Origin: Owenia fusiformis
Lineage: Eukaryota; Annelida; Polychaeta; Sabellida; Oweniidae
Assembly: GCA_903813345.2 (NCBI GenBank)
Contig: CAIIXF020000001.1
Span: 24,605,915 to 24,665,914, forward strand
Reading direction: 5' to 3'
Length of the DNA: 60,000 nucleotides
This document shows positions 1 through 11,689 of the stretch, piece by piece. Position numbers and translations under genes: made by a program. The notes under the pieces are model-generated. The model was not told the DNA's origin. It did not search any database and was given only the letters and a program-made list of their open reading frames with translations. The stretch's first letter is position 1, and each line of letters starts with the position of its first letter.

Positions 1-687
1 AATAAATGAATGTGAAATATACAAAATGTTATAGGTGTACAATGGAATATTTTTCCATATATAAGGATTCTGTGGTCTTTTGATTCCCTATTTTTATTTG
101 ATTTATAGACGAAAATGAAACATTTACTGTAATCCAGCTGTAGGTATATTCACTGGTGATCCACTCGATTACGCTGGTTACCGAAACGGTTCGTTTTGGT
201 GAAAAAATGTCGGAAGGTACGATTTTTCTTTTTTGCTTATTTCGCTCGTTGTAGGCAGAATCCCCACGACATTTTTCTAACAAACGTGTTTCAGTATCGT
301 TACGTTGTTTTATGAAAGACAACATTGTAGTTGCTGTTATTCATTGTAGTTGAAGTCACGGGCGTTCCAATGTTTTAAGAAATGTTTTCTACGTTTTCGT
401 ACTTCTTGTAATGTCATCTCTCCTATGAACTTTAAGTCAGTGTTGACTTGTACATGCAATCACAAAACCAAAGACGTCAACTGTCTCTCAATATCAGGAA
501 GAGAACATGTGGGTGTAACAAGGTATTCATACAATAGTGCAAACTACCTTGTACCACTTGAAGTAGTTTCCCGTGTCATGATTTTTCATTCAGTAGAACC
601 ATGAGCTCTATCAGAGGTGGTAGAGCCCATGGTAGAACACTGGAAAATATAGGACATCGACGATTACTGAGACATGGCGTTACTTTG
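1..687. other. No recognisable gene
   Basis: This AT-rich stretch has only short open frames (under 100 codons) with no motif I recognise. A segment near 215-310 shows a weak, diverged resemblance to the foldback around 3056-3342, so it may be an old repeat. Confidence 0.5.
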
Positions 688-1483
688 TTACCCCCTATCA
701 CACCAAACTAGTTCTTACCCGTTCTTGCCAGTCCTACGAAAACTTCGTAAAACGGGCTCAATCTGGCTGTGGTCGGGTTCTATGTCTAAAATAATTAGCT
801 ACTTCGTTCATAAACAGTCTTCAATACGTCCATCTCATTCACAGTTCGTTCAGGTCGCACCAGGTCGGTGTGCAACGTCGGATAACGCGTCCCTTAGTCT
901 AGAAGGTCATCATGACCTGATTACAGAACGGTATGGTCGCCATCGAATTTTGAATCGATTCAAAATTCTAAAATCACCTTCCCGTCTGAGAGCGTTCATG
1001 AAGTTCGTAAATAGACCTTAGAAAGTTGCAGCTACGTTCATTCCGTTCGCACACATTGTAAAACCAGTTTTGAAAAACGCACTGGCAACTTGTTTGGTGT
1101 AATAGCTATATTTTTGCTACCTCGTTCATAAGCAGTTTAAACCCGTTTGCAATTAGTTCTACCTCGTTCTCAATACGTCCTCAGACAGTTCAACTCGTTG
1201 CGTTGTTAAAACGTCCCTAGTAGGATTGAAGTACGACGGCTCCGTTCGTAGTACGCCCAGCTCGTCGTTAGTAGGTTGTCACTCGTTCTAGTTGTAGAAC
1301 GTATCGACCACGAGAACATTTTGAGCATGTTCTAAGTTCTAGGGGACCTATCCGTTCGAGTACGTTCGATGAAGTTTGTAAATAGACTCCAAACGGTTTT
1401 AAGTACGTCCATTCTGTTCGTACACAGCTGAAGCCCGTTTTCGAGAACGTAGTGAAAACTAGTTTGGTGTAATAGTAGGGTTA
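688..1483. mobile_element. Non-autonomous DNA transposon, TTA target duplication
   Basis: The element proper runs 691-1480 (790 bp). Its ends are inverted repeats that share ACACCAAACTAGTT: the left starts CCCCCTATCACACC and the right, reverse-complemented, starts CCCTACTATTACACC. TTA lies directly outside both ends (688-690 and 1481-1483). A 3-bp TTA duplication is usual for PIF/Harbinger elements, so that superfamily is the best guess. I see no transposase, and the 115-codon open frame at 674-1021 has no recognisable domain. The interior is rich in GTTCGT and ACGTCC motifs. Confidence 0.65.
992..1475. repeat. Internal duplication of the element's right end
   Basis: The sequence at about 992-1105 is repeated, diverged, at about 1363-1475. 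Both copies run from a GTTCATGAAG-like stretch through CGTAAATAGAC to the terminal TTTGGTGTAATAG. The first copy ends as a second, internal terminus (about 1086-1105). The spacing is about 370 bp, so the element either duplicated its tail or took a second insertion of the same family. Confidence 0.6.
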
Positions 1484-2084
1484 TGCAAATCCCGCGCAGG
1501 TGATAAATACATGCATCGAGACAGAGAAATTGTAGAAGTTTATGTATGTTGTTGATTCATGTATCCAATGAGTCCTCATTACGTACACGTTTGTCTGCGG
1601 AAAACATGCACCGAAGTATGTAACCAAAGGGTTTTTCCTACGATGGTATGCTGAATATCTCTAGTCACTAATTGAGATTCAATAGATTTTCATTCAATGT
1701 TGATGATTTTCCCTATAGACATGGCTTCATACGAAAGCACATATAGTATACTATGTGGTTGTTCTGCAAGCTGTTAATTAACTTTATGTTCACCATTTAT
1801 TGTTATTATCACAATGTAATTTTTTATTGGTTACTCAAGAGATCGTTTTACAAGATAGAGCAATTCACTCAGGACAATCAAGTATTTCATTTCCCAGTTA
1901 CATGTATGTATGGGAACCGGATGAGAACCAATAATAACACGGCGCACATTTTGCAGGTTGATTGACTTTATAATTAGCTCCATGCAAACTGCAATCAGAC
2001 TCCAATTGTTTCTACAATTAACATAATTAACGAGCTGCATAATAACAAATTGTAACCAATAAGAGCCAGTCATTAACTTGAAGT

Positions 2085-2218
2085 ATGGTTGCATAGTCTT
2101 GCTCAAAGACTGTATCCACCCCCCCCCCTTGTCACCTTCACTCTCTTTACCTGGCAATATATAGAGAAGGATAAAGGGGGGGGGGTACAGGGTCTTTTAA
2201 GCAAGACTAATGGTTGCA
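2085..2218. mobile_element. 116-bp MITE with 9-bp target duplication
   Basis: Position 2094-2209 is an imperfect hairpin: TAGTCTTGCT at the left end is answered by AGCAAGACTA-like sequence at the right, and a C-tract near 2117-2128 pairs with a G-tract near 2176-2185. ATGGTTGCA occurs directly outside both ends (2085-2093 and 2210-2218), a perfect 9-bp direct repeat. A 9-bp duplication suits MULE-type elements; hAT elements use 8 bp. There is no coding capacity. A motif CAAGCGGTAGCCG-like recurs just downstream at about 2231 and 2324. Confidence 0.7.
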
Positions 2219-3055
2219 GTTTCAATAGATTAAGCGGTAGCCGCATTGTGGGATCCACAGCCTTTACTATCCTTTTGGAATAGTTCTCTCAAAAGCGTTA
2301 GGTAAAGAGGGGCTCTGATAAATCAAGCGGTAGCCGTCATTTGAAATAAATGTACAGGTTTCATCATCATGGAATTCGAATAAAATATCTTTAAATGATT
2401 TGTCATAGTTGCCATTACTGTATTTTGACAAATATCAGAAAATATTAGCTGCCATATATAGTATGAATTATAAAATGTTGTACTAGATCCTTACATTTTT
2501 CAAATAGTTGCCTAAAATGTCCACTTGACTCTATCTGTATATTGTTTCGATTTATCAACAGCGAACTCATCGTATTTTATATATTAGTTTTACTTAAAAT
2601 GTGATCATTTAACATACGGTAATTCTTTTGAACGTTTTCAACAAATTGTACACTCCTTTCTCCAGTTCTAATGTTTGGGAATGTTTCATTCTCGTTTGCG
2701 TTGTCTTCAAAAGTGACATTTTCATGGCTCTCATTCATGTGCGCACATGTATTGTTATATTGTTGTATTTGTCATTGTTATCGAAAATTAGTTTTAGATT
2801 ATGTAAGAAAATGTTCAATTTGGATAATATGTAATTATCATGTACAGGATGGCAATTGACAAACTTTCACACGTTAAACTACTGCACTCTTCAAACAACA
2901 TGTAGTTACTGAAAAGTACTCGTTTATGCCTTGGTCACATTTCTTTCGATTTTCACTACGGCGCCCGGCCGATTGATTATTTTGTTTAAAATTAAATACA
3001 ATATTGAACAAAACACTCAATGATCCAGGCTTTTAGTGACAATATGTGGGAGCAT
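2219..3055. other. No recognisable gene
   Basis: AT-rich sequence with two short overlapping open frames at 2628-2859 that show no domain. I see no repeat structure of note. Confidence 0.5.
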
Positions 3056-3342
3056 CGAAGATTTAATGTTTCTTTTGCCTTATTTCACGATCTGTAGATA
3101 GTTTTCATGACATTTTTAGCAAAAACGTGTGTGCCAGAGTATGTTTAAGGGAATATGCAAGTTTGTGATGAACAATCGTTCAAAAGACGACAGTTTCATC
3201 AATATAATATCTCACTAGTATTACGTAAACGGTAGGATGATTCTATTGTCTTATTGTCATATGAAACTGACAAACGTTCGTAATAAATATGTCCTCGAAA
3301 TAATTCGTGAAATAAGGAAAAAGGAAATCTTAACTTCGAGAT
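3056..3342. repeat. Foldback repeat
   Basis: The stretch at about 3056-3090 (CTTATTTCACGA core) recurs in reverse complement at about 3305-3342 (TCGTGAAATAAGG core), with about 215 bp between. The arms are diverged. No target duplication is obvious, so this is an old inverted-repeat element or a chance rearrangement of one. Confidence 0.45.
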
Positions 3343-4672
3343 GACATGACGATATTTTGTTACCGAAGCGGATCCTAGTTTGAAGAGTACAGTGTAGTTC
3401 GATTGAAGTAGCTGCGACGATGCTACACAGATAATTAATTGTTGCAGAATATCATCAACATAACTAAATGACATTTAGTATTGTCCGGATGTAATTAAAT
3501 AACAGTTGTAGTATATGTAGAATAGAATTTTGAATAAAAAGATATTATATATGATAATTGATAAATCTGAATGTGCATTTTGTTTGTTCAATTAAGTAAG
3601 CTTTAGATTTATTTTATTTGAGATAGAATGCAAAAACAGCATAGTACGAGAGATGAGCAATCCGGTTTGGTGAATGGATTCTCGTATTGGAAATGATTAT
3701 TATCAATTGTTATATTCAACTATACTCAAAAATGGAAACCGACCTTTATATAACTCATGTACCGGATGATCACACTTGACAATTGTCATATCCGTCTATA
3801 TGCATTGCTTATGCTTAATACTTAACTTTATCCAACGATTATTGTGGAATCTGTACAATAACACCCATTGATGTTTCTGATATTCTCGTGTGCTACTCAT
3901 ACGGCTGATATCGTATATGTACAGCCATTTTGTAAACTTGAATGAAATGTTTTAATTTTATGAATTATTGAAAATCAACGTGTGATCAAACCCTAATACC
4001 AGATCATTTTGCCTCTTAGGTATGAAATATTTAATATCAACTCGGGAATACAAACATATCACTCAAAACAATCTGGGTTTTGTATTAAATCATCTTTGTG
4101 AAAAGCTGTATTTCATTTAGAGAGAATATTTTAATGCATTTTATGAATGGATTTTGGCAGTATTTAATTTTTGTTTTAAGTTTTATTTCCATTTTCATCT
4201 CCCATAAGGATCCTAATTCCCCTTATCATCTAGTAGTCACTCCCGAAACTAATCAAAATATTGTTCTTAAAAACCTTTTGTTATCGAAACATAAATCGAT
4301 ATCTTAAACAAATCAAAAATGCCAATCAATAAAAAGAACCAATGGAATAATTAATAAAGCAGGCATCACTAACGGCTTTTCGAGGAGGGGAAATATGAAT
4401 ATGAATTCGGGTATATGAGCTGGTATATGAGGTTCTGGTTGTTTAGATTATCCCAAAGTCAATATAATGCATTTCCCCAAGATCTCGAGGCATGGGTTTC
4501 AAGGACAGATATAGAATGGAACCGACTACAGATTGGTATTTTTATCCCATACCACTCTGATGGCGACGATTAACACTGATGGCGAGCGGCGGAGATTCTG
4601 TAAGAGACAGAATCAAAACATCTGCCCGCTTAGCAAGAAAGTAAAGATTCCTGCCACATGTCGAAAGTACAT
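3343..4672. other. No recognisable gene
   Basis: AT-rich sequence without a supported coding region. The part from about 4380 onward already resembles the dispersed repeat that follows, in particular the TCTGCCCGCT motif at about 4620. Confidence 0.45.
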
Positions 4673-5206
4673 AGAAATTATCCTATATAAGGTTCGAGAT
4701 ATTTGGATTATCCCGAGGCCAATATACACTTCTATAATGATAACATTATATCTGCCCGAAGGTCGTAGGTCCCGAGAGTAGACACATTATATTGGCCCAG
4801 GGATAATCCCAATATCCTTAACTGACTATAAGATGATCTGTTTATTCCCCCAACAATCTTGCTCAACTAGTTACATTGTTCAATTGGCCGAGTTCAGAAA
4901 AAATCAACCGTAGGAATTTTTTTAGAATAGTCATGTCAAGTTTTGTTTTCTTGACCGTAGTAGGATTTTCCTGTTCTTTCAATCAGATAATTATCCACAT
5001 TTACATTTTCGTATCTTTGATCATTTACAGGGAAGAGTACAGTATATTCCTTCCCTTGTTTCAATCAGCAAACAGATCGCGATCGTCTTCATTTTTCGCC
5101 ATTCCACCAACATACGAACGGCGATTGTAACGTAGCGGGCAGATATCAGGGCAGATATAAAATACCCGTTCAGGCCGAGACGTTAAGCTATATCTGCCCG
5201 CTGACC
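4673..5206. repeat. Dispersed repeat family R, copy 1
   Basis: Several blocks here recur in the same order at 28688-29060: TTATCCTATAT near the start, a TTCAATTGGCCG block, CAAACAGATCGCGAT, GCGAACGGCGATT-like sequence, and TATATCTGCCCGCT near the end. This copy holds an extra palindrome of about 120 bp (about 4697-4817, arms GGATTATCCC and GGGATAATCC) that the second copy lacks. No terminal duplication was found. No coding function is suggested by the 84-codon frame inside it. Confidence 0.65.
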
Positions 5207-5833
5207 GTGAACTGTGATTAAATTAAAACGAATGTTTGAGGTGTGTAAACGAGCCAGGATACGCAAATAACACATATGAAGCTACATTTTGATAAATCCG
5301 CAACACGAGACTGGACTCCGATTATAATATGTTGAATTTAATTCATTCGTTTTACTATCTACACATTCCCTTTTGACTTGAAAACAATGAAACAGTGCTT
5401 CCCTCTTTAAAATAATTAATCATTAAAAGCGTAGAAAACTTGAAATATAACTAGTCAATCCCCGGGAATCTGAGCCTCCTATATTTTAACATGGGAAAAG
5501 TGGAAAAAGGTCTCAAAAACACATTTCTAGGAACGCGCCTCTCATTTATTTTCATTTTCTAAGATTTCTGATAACTAGGTATCTTCCAACTGTGACACTT
5601 TGCTTCTATCTTATAAGGCATTGCAATGATTGAATCACAAGTGAAGGGTCTAACCTTAAAAATGAGTTCATGGCTTTGCTAAATATGTTCTTAAGAAATT
5701 TTTTTTTTATTACACATGTTGTCTTTTGGTATATCAAAATCCACCTCATTTCTAAAAAAGTGTCAAAATTCCATGATGATAACTTATAGAATAAAAGAGT
5801 TGCAGCATTCTAAAAAGCTCTCCTTATCGGGGG
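5207..5833. other. Unique flank left of the satellite array
   Basis: No gene or repeat recognised. A T-run lies at about 5699-5709. The array begins abruptly near 5834 with a core repeat and not with the element's normal left end, so the first element looks truncated on this side. Confidence 0.5.
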
Positions 5834-7425
5834 TACACCTTTGACCTAGATTTTGACCTAGGCATTTTGGTGTCCAAATTTTGAAGCTAAGTAGCCTTCG
5901 AGGTCCCCTTCTTTAATAGGCTTTCATTATATTAAGCTGTACTCAGTCTATATCTCGTATTTTACACTTCAAAAAAATCTTTTTTCCCATTGACATAACA
6001 TGGGGCAGCAAATTTAGCGATTTTTGAGCTTTCAAAACACCATAACTTCCAAACAGGAGGTCAAATCAAAATTTGATTTGCAGATTCGGATTCCTGATAA
6101 AATTCTACCCCTTATTCATAACTCATACGTTACATTTGAAGATTTTTTTATTTTGACCTACTTTTGGGACACCATATCTCAAAAGTGGGTCAAAATACTT
6201 TTTGACGGCAAAAGGCTAACACTATTAGCACACTCTTGGCTACATGTATACACAATTTCGAAGAATATAATTAAAGTGTAGTGTCAGAATCGCAAAAATA
6301 AGGAAAAGCTTTGAATTTGACATAGATTTTGACCTAGGCATTTTGTTGTCCAAATTTTCAAAATTAGAAGGTTTTGAGGTCCCCTTCTTTTATGGGCTTC
6401 CATTATGTTTAGCTGTACTTAGTCTATATCTCGTATTTTACACTTCAAAAAAATATTTTTTCCCATTGACATAACATGGGGCACCAAATTTAGCGATTTT
6501 TGAGCTTTCAAAACGCCATAACTTCCAAACCGGAAGTCGGGTCGAAATTTGGTTTGCAGATTCGGATTCCTGAGAAAATTCTATACTTAATTCATAACTC
6601 AAACGTCAAATTTTGAGACCTTTTAATTTTGACCTACTTTTCGGACACCATATCTCAAAAATGGGGCAAAATACTTTCTGACGGCAAAAGGCTAACACTA
6701 TTAGCAGACTCTTAGCTACATGTATACAAAATTTCGAAGAATATAATTAATCTGTTGTGTCAGAATCGCAAAAATAAGGAAAAACTTTGAATTTGACCTA
6801 GATTTTGACCTAGGCATTTTGGTGTCCAAATTTTGAAGCTAGATGGCTTATGAGGTCCCCTTCTTTTAAAAGCTTTCATTATATTTAGCTGAACTCAGTC
6901 TATATTTCGTATTTTTCACTTCAAAAAATCTTTTTTCCCATTGACTTAACATGGGCACCAAATTTAGCGATTTTTGAGCTTTCAAAACGCCATAACTTCC
7001 GAACGGGAAGTCGGATCAAAATTTGATTTTCAGATTCGGATTCCTGGTAAAATTCTACCCTTATTTCATAGCTCATATGTTAAATTTGGAGAACTTTTTG
7101 GTTTTGACCTACTTTCAGGACGCCATATCTCAAAATAGCTAAGAGTAATCAAAAAACGGATGGCACACTCTCGATTTGTTTTTTTCTAAGCTACATGTAG
7201 AAACTAAGATGAAGTAGTTACGACAAACAACAATGAAGATAATTGACAGAATGTTGATTTGCCCTTGATTTGACCTAGTTCTTGACCCTTGACCTAGATA
7301 AAAATTTGACCTAATTTCCCATCATCCCAGGAACTGCCCCTAGTTGATCATGTAAGCAGCTTAAAGTAAATTCTTTTAGTTGGTGAGAAATCTGGGAAGG
7401 AGGAAGATTCTGAAAGAATAATAAT
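5834..7425 (+). mobile_element. Array element E1 (left-truncated)
   Basis: It holds three core units (anchors at 5861, 6337, 6813), then the terminal unit from about 6960 with its cluster of TGACCT motifs at about 7258-7313. It has no left palindrome and no terminal hairpin; its AAT tract runs straight into the left end of E2. Confidence 0.65.
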
Positions 7426-8978
7426 AACTAGACTTTGGAAATTGAACAAGTTCAATTTCAGACTCCAGATTTAGACTTTTTAAGCTGAGTCATCCACAAT
7501 AAGCCGAGTCATCCAGAATAAGCCAAGTCATCCAGAATAAGCTGAGTCATCCAGCATAAGCCGAGTCATCCAGAATAAGCAGGTGGATGGCTGGACTGAT
7601 GGATGAATGGATGGATTGATAGGAGGAAGGATAGGACAGAATAGGAAGGAAGGATAGGATAGAATAGGAAGAAAGGATAGGATAGTATAGGGTATGAAGG
7701 ATAGAATAGGATATGATAGAATCCGAAGAAAGAATAAGATAGGACAGAATAGGAAGGATAGGATAGGATAGGAAGAAGGATAGGATTGGATAGGATAGGT
7801 GAGATGGATATAGCCGAGTATTCCAGAATAAGCCAAGTCATCCAGAATAAGCTGAGTCATCCAGAATAAGCCGAGTCATCCATAATAAGCCGATGGATGG
7901 ATGGATTGATGGATGAATGGATGGATTGATAGGATAGGAAGGATAGGATAGAATAGGAAGGATAGGATAGTATAGGATAGGAAGGATAGAATAGTATACG
8001 ATAGAATCCGAAGAAAGAATAAGATAGGACAGAATAGGAAGGGTAGGATAGGATAGGAAGGAAGGATAGATAGATAGGAAGGATAGGATTGAATAGGATA
8101 GGTGGGATGGATATAGCCGAGTCGTCCAGAATAAGCCAAGTCGTCCAGTCCTATCCCTCTTTCCTATCCTTCTTATCCTATCCTTCCTTCCTATCCTATC
8201 CTTCCTTCCAGAATAGGAAGGAAGGATAGGATAGAATAGGAAGAAACGATAGGATAGTATAGGATAGGAAGGAAGGATAGGATAGGAAGGATAGGAAAGA
8301 AGGATAGGATTGGATAGGATATACGATAGGATATAGGATAGGATATAGGATAGATATAGGATAGGATATAGGATAGGATATAGAATAGGAAGGAAGGATA
8401 GGATAGGAAGGAAAGGATAGGAAGGAAGAATAGATAGGAAGGATATGATGAGACAGGATAGGAAGGAAGGATGGATGATTTTTTCTATATTTTCTTCGCT
8501 ACTCTTGACTTTCTATAAGGATATCATCAGATCGATTTTTCTCGAAATTGCAAAACGCCATAACTTTCGAACCGGAAGTCGGATCGAAATTTGGTTTGCA
8601 GATTCGGATTCCTGAGTAAATTCTACCCTTAATTCATAACTCAGATGTTAAATTTGGAGAACTTTTCATTTTGACCTACTTTCTGGACGCCATATTTCAA
8701 AATCGGTAAGCGTAATCAAAAATCTAATGTCATATCTTTGCTTTGGCTTTTTCTAAGCTACATGATGAAAAAAAGATTTAGGAGTTTCGATAAACAACGA
8801 CGAAGATAAATGACAGAATGTTGAAAATGTAAGATTTGACCTAGTTCTTGACCTTTGAACTAGATAAAAATTTGACCCAATTTCCGATAAACTAGATCTA
8901 GGACCTAAATGGACCATATATAGGACTTGACTCAATATCTTCTAGTTAACGAGAAAACTGGGAAAGAATAATAAAAAT
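7426..8978 (+). mobile_element. Array element E2 (minisatellite-loaded)
   Basis: It opens with AACTAGA and the TTGAACAAGTTCAA palindrome, then carries copies of a 19-bp unit (AAGCCGAGTCATCCAGAAT) and a long GATAGGAAGG tract instead of core units. Only the terminal unit follows (about 8490-8975). The terminal hairpin is missing. Confidence 0.65.
7488..8473. repeat. GATAGGAAGG microsatellite/minisatellite with interspersed 19-bp units
   Basis: Repeats of GGATAGGAAGGAAGG-type sequence fill about 7620-7800 and 7920-8470, separated by blocks of the 19-bp unit near 7488-7582, 7812-7895 and 8115-8150. At about 8148-8210 the motif switches to the complementary strand (CCTATCCTTCC) and then back, creating an inverted junction. 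Long minus-strand frames rich in Ser, Tyr, Pro and Leu are translations of this tract. Confidence 0.85.
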
Positions 8979-11689
8979 AACTAGATTTGTGAAATTGAAC
9001 AAGTTCAATTTAAGACCCCAGATTTATTTGACCTAGATAGATCAGTAAAGAGCTGAGTAAGTAACTGAGTAATTAGCTGAGTAAGTACCTTAGTAGTAGT
9101 TGAGTAAGTAGCTGAGTAAGTAACTGAGTAAAAAGCTGAGTAGGTAGCTGAGTAAGAAGCTGAGTAAGTACCTGAGTTAGTAGCTGAGTAAGTTGCTAAG
9201 GAAGTAATAACTAATTAAGTAATTGAGTAAGTAGTCAAATAAGTAGCTGAGTAGGTAGAGAGGTAAAGTAGGGTATGCAGGAATTTTTGAAAGTATATTT
9301 GATCAATCTGCATCGTGAATACTGGCAAGTGCGAATTTCAAACTTCAAAATGATGAGAATCTAAACCGGGGGTCGGATTGCAATTTTAATTTCAGATCCA
9401 GATTCCTGAGGAAATTCTACCCCTAATTCATAACTCATACTTTAAAATTGGAGAACTTTTTATTTTGACCTACATTTCGGACACCATATCTCAAAAGTGG
9501 GTCAAAAACTTATTGACGGCAAAATGTTAACATTATTAGCACACTCTTTGCTACAAGTTTACAAAATTTCGGAGAATATCATTGAAGTGTAGTGTCAGAA
9601 TCGCAAAATAAAAAAAACTATGAATTTGACCTAGATTTTGAAATAGGTATTTTGGTGTCCAAACTTTGAAGGAAAGTAGCATTTGAGGTCCCCTTCTTCT
9701 ATGGGCTTTCATTATGTTTAGCTGTACTCATTCTATATCTCGTATTTTTATACTTCAAAAAATTATTCGGTCCCATTGATTTAACATTGGGCACCAAATT
9801 TAGCGATTTTTGAGATTTCAAAACGCCATAACTTCAGAACAAGTAGTCGGATCGAAATTTGGTTTGCAGATCTAGATTTCTGAGAAAATTCTACCCTTAA
9901 TTCATAACTCATACGTTAAATTTGGAAAACTTTTAACTTTGGCCTACTTTTCGGACACCATATCTCAAAAGTGGGTCAAAATACTTTCTGACGGCAAAAC
10001 GCTAACACTATTAGCATACTCTTTGCTACCTGTATACAAAATTTTAAAGCAAATCATTTAAATATAGTGTCAGAATCGCAAAAATAAGGGAAAACTATAA
10101 ATTTGACCTAGATTTTGACCTAGGCATTTTGGTGTCCAAATTTTGGAGCTAAGTAGCCTTCGAGGGCCCCTTCTTTAATAGGCTTTCATTATATTAAGCT
10201 GTACTCAGTCTATATCTCGTATTTTACACTTCAAAAAAATCTTTTTTCCCATTGACATAACATGGGGCAGCAAATTTAGCGATTTTTGAGCTTTCAAAAC
10301 ACCATAACTTCCGAACAGGAGGTCGAATCAAAATTTGATTTGCAGATTCGGATTCCTGATAAAATTCTACCCCTTATTCATAACTCATACGTTACATTTG
10401 AAGATTTTTTTATTTTGACCTACTTTTGGGACACCATATCTCAAAAGTGGGTCAAAATACTTTTTTGACGGCAAAAGGCTAACACTATAAGCACACTCTT
10501 GGCTACATGTATACACAATTTCGAAGAATATAATTAAAGTGTAGTGTCAGAATCGCAAAAATAAGGAAAAGCTTTGAATTTGACCTAGATTTTGACCTAG
10601 GCATTTTGTTGTCCAAATTTTCAAGATTAGAAGGTTTTGAGGTCCCCTTCTTTTATGGGCTTCCATTATGTTTAGCTGTACTTAGTCTATATCTCGTATT
10701 TTACACTTCAAAAAAATATTTTTTCCCATTGACATAACATGGGGCACCAAATTTAGCGATTTTTGAGCTTTCAAAACGCCATAACTTCCGAACCGGAAGT
10801 CGGATCGAAATTTGGTTTGCAGATTCGGATTCCTGAGAAATTTCTATACTTAATTCATAACTCAACCGTCAAATTTTGAGAATTTTTTATTTTGACCTAC
10901 TTTTCGGACACCATATCTCAAAAATGGGGCAAAATACTTTCTGACGGCAAAAGGCTTACACTATTAGCAGACTCTTAGCTACATGTATACAAAATTTCCA
11001 AGAATATAATTAATCTGTTGTGTCAGAATCGCAAAAATAAGGAAAAACTTTGAATTTGACCTAGATTTTGACCTAGGCATTTTGGTGTCCAAATTTTGAA
11101 GCTAGATGGCTTATGAGGTCCCCTTCTTTTAAAAGCTTCCATTATATTTAGCTGAACTCAGTCTATATTTCGTATTTTTCACTTCAAAAAAATCTTTTTT
11201 CCCATTGACTTAACATGGGCACCAAATTTAGCGATTTTTGAGCTTTCAAAACGCCATAACTTCCGAACGGGAAGTCGGATCAAAATTTGGTTTGCAGATT
11301 CGGATTCCTGAGAAAATTCTACCCTTATTTCATAGCTCATATGTTAAATTTGGAGAACTTTTTGGTTTTGACCTACTTTCAGGACGCCATATCTCAAAAT
11401 CGCTCAGAGTAATCAAAAAACGGATGGCACACTCTCGATTTGTTTTTTTCTAAGCTACATGTAGAAACTAAGATGAAGTAGTTACGACAAACAACGACGA
11501 AGATAATTGACAGAATGTTGATTTGACCTTGATTTGACCTAGTTCTTGACCCTTGACCTAGATAAAAATTTGACCTAATTTCCCATCATCCCAGGTACTG
11601 CCCCTAGTTGATCATGTAAGCAGCTCAAAGTAAATTCTTTTAGTTGGTGAGAAATCTGGGAAGGAGGAAGATTCTGAAAGAATAATAAT
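8979..11689 (+). mobile_element. Array element E3
   Basis: It has a left end with the palindrome, a CTGAGTAAGT minisatellite, four core units (anchors near 9650, 10123, 10600 and 11076) and a terminal unit at about 11210-11689. Its core section matches E1 at an offset of about 4262 bp. The terminal hairpin is absent. Confidence 0.65.
9047..9265 (+). repeat. CTGAGTAAGT minisatellite (copy 1)
   Basis: About twenty imperfect copies of a 10-bp unit AGCTGAGTAA/GT, directly after the left end of E3. A nearly identical tract follows the left end of E4 at an offset of about 2711 bp. Confidence 0.85.

Noticed and set aside
7528-8139. Three overlapping minus-strand ORFs of about 90-110 codons rich in Ser, Tyr, Pro and Leu
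   Set aside because: They are translations of the GATAGG minisatellite; several frames are open at once because the repeat lacks stops.
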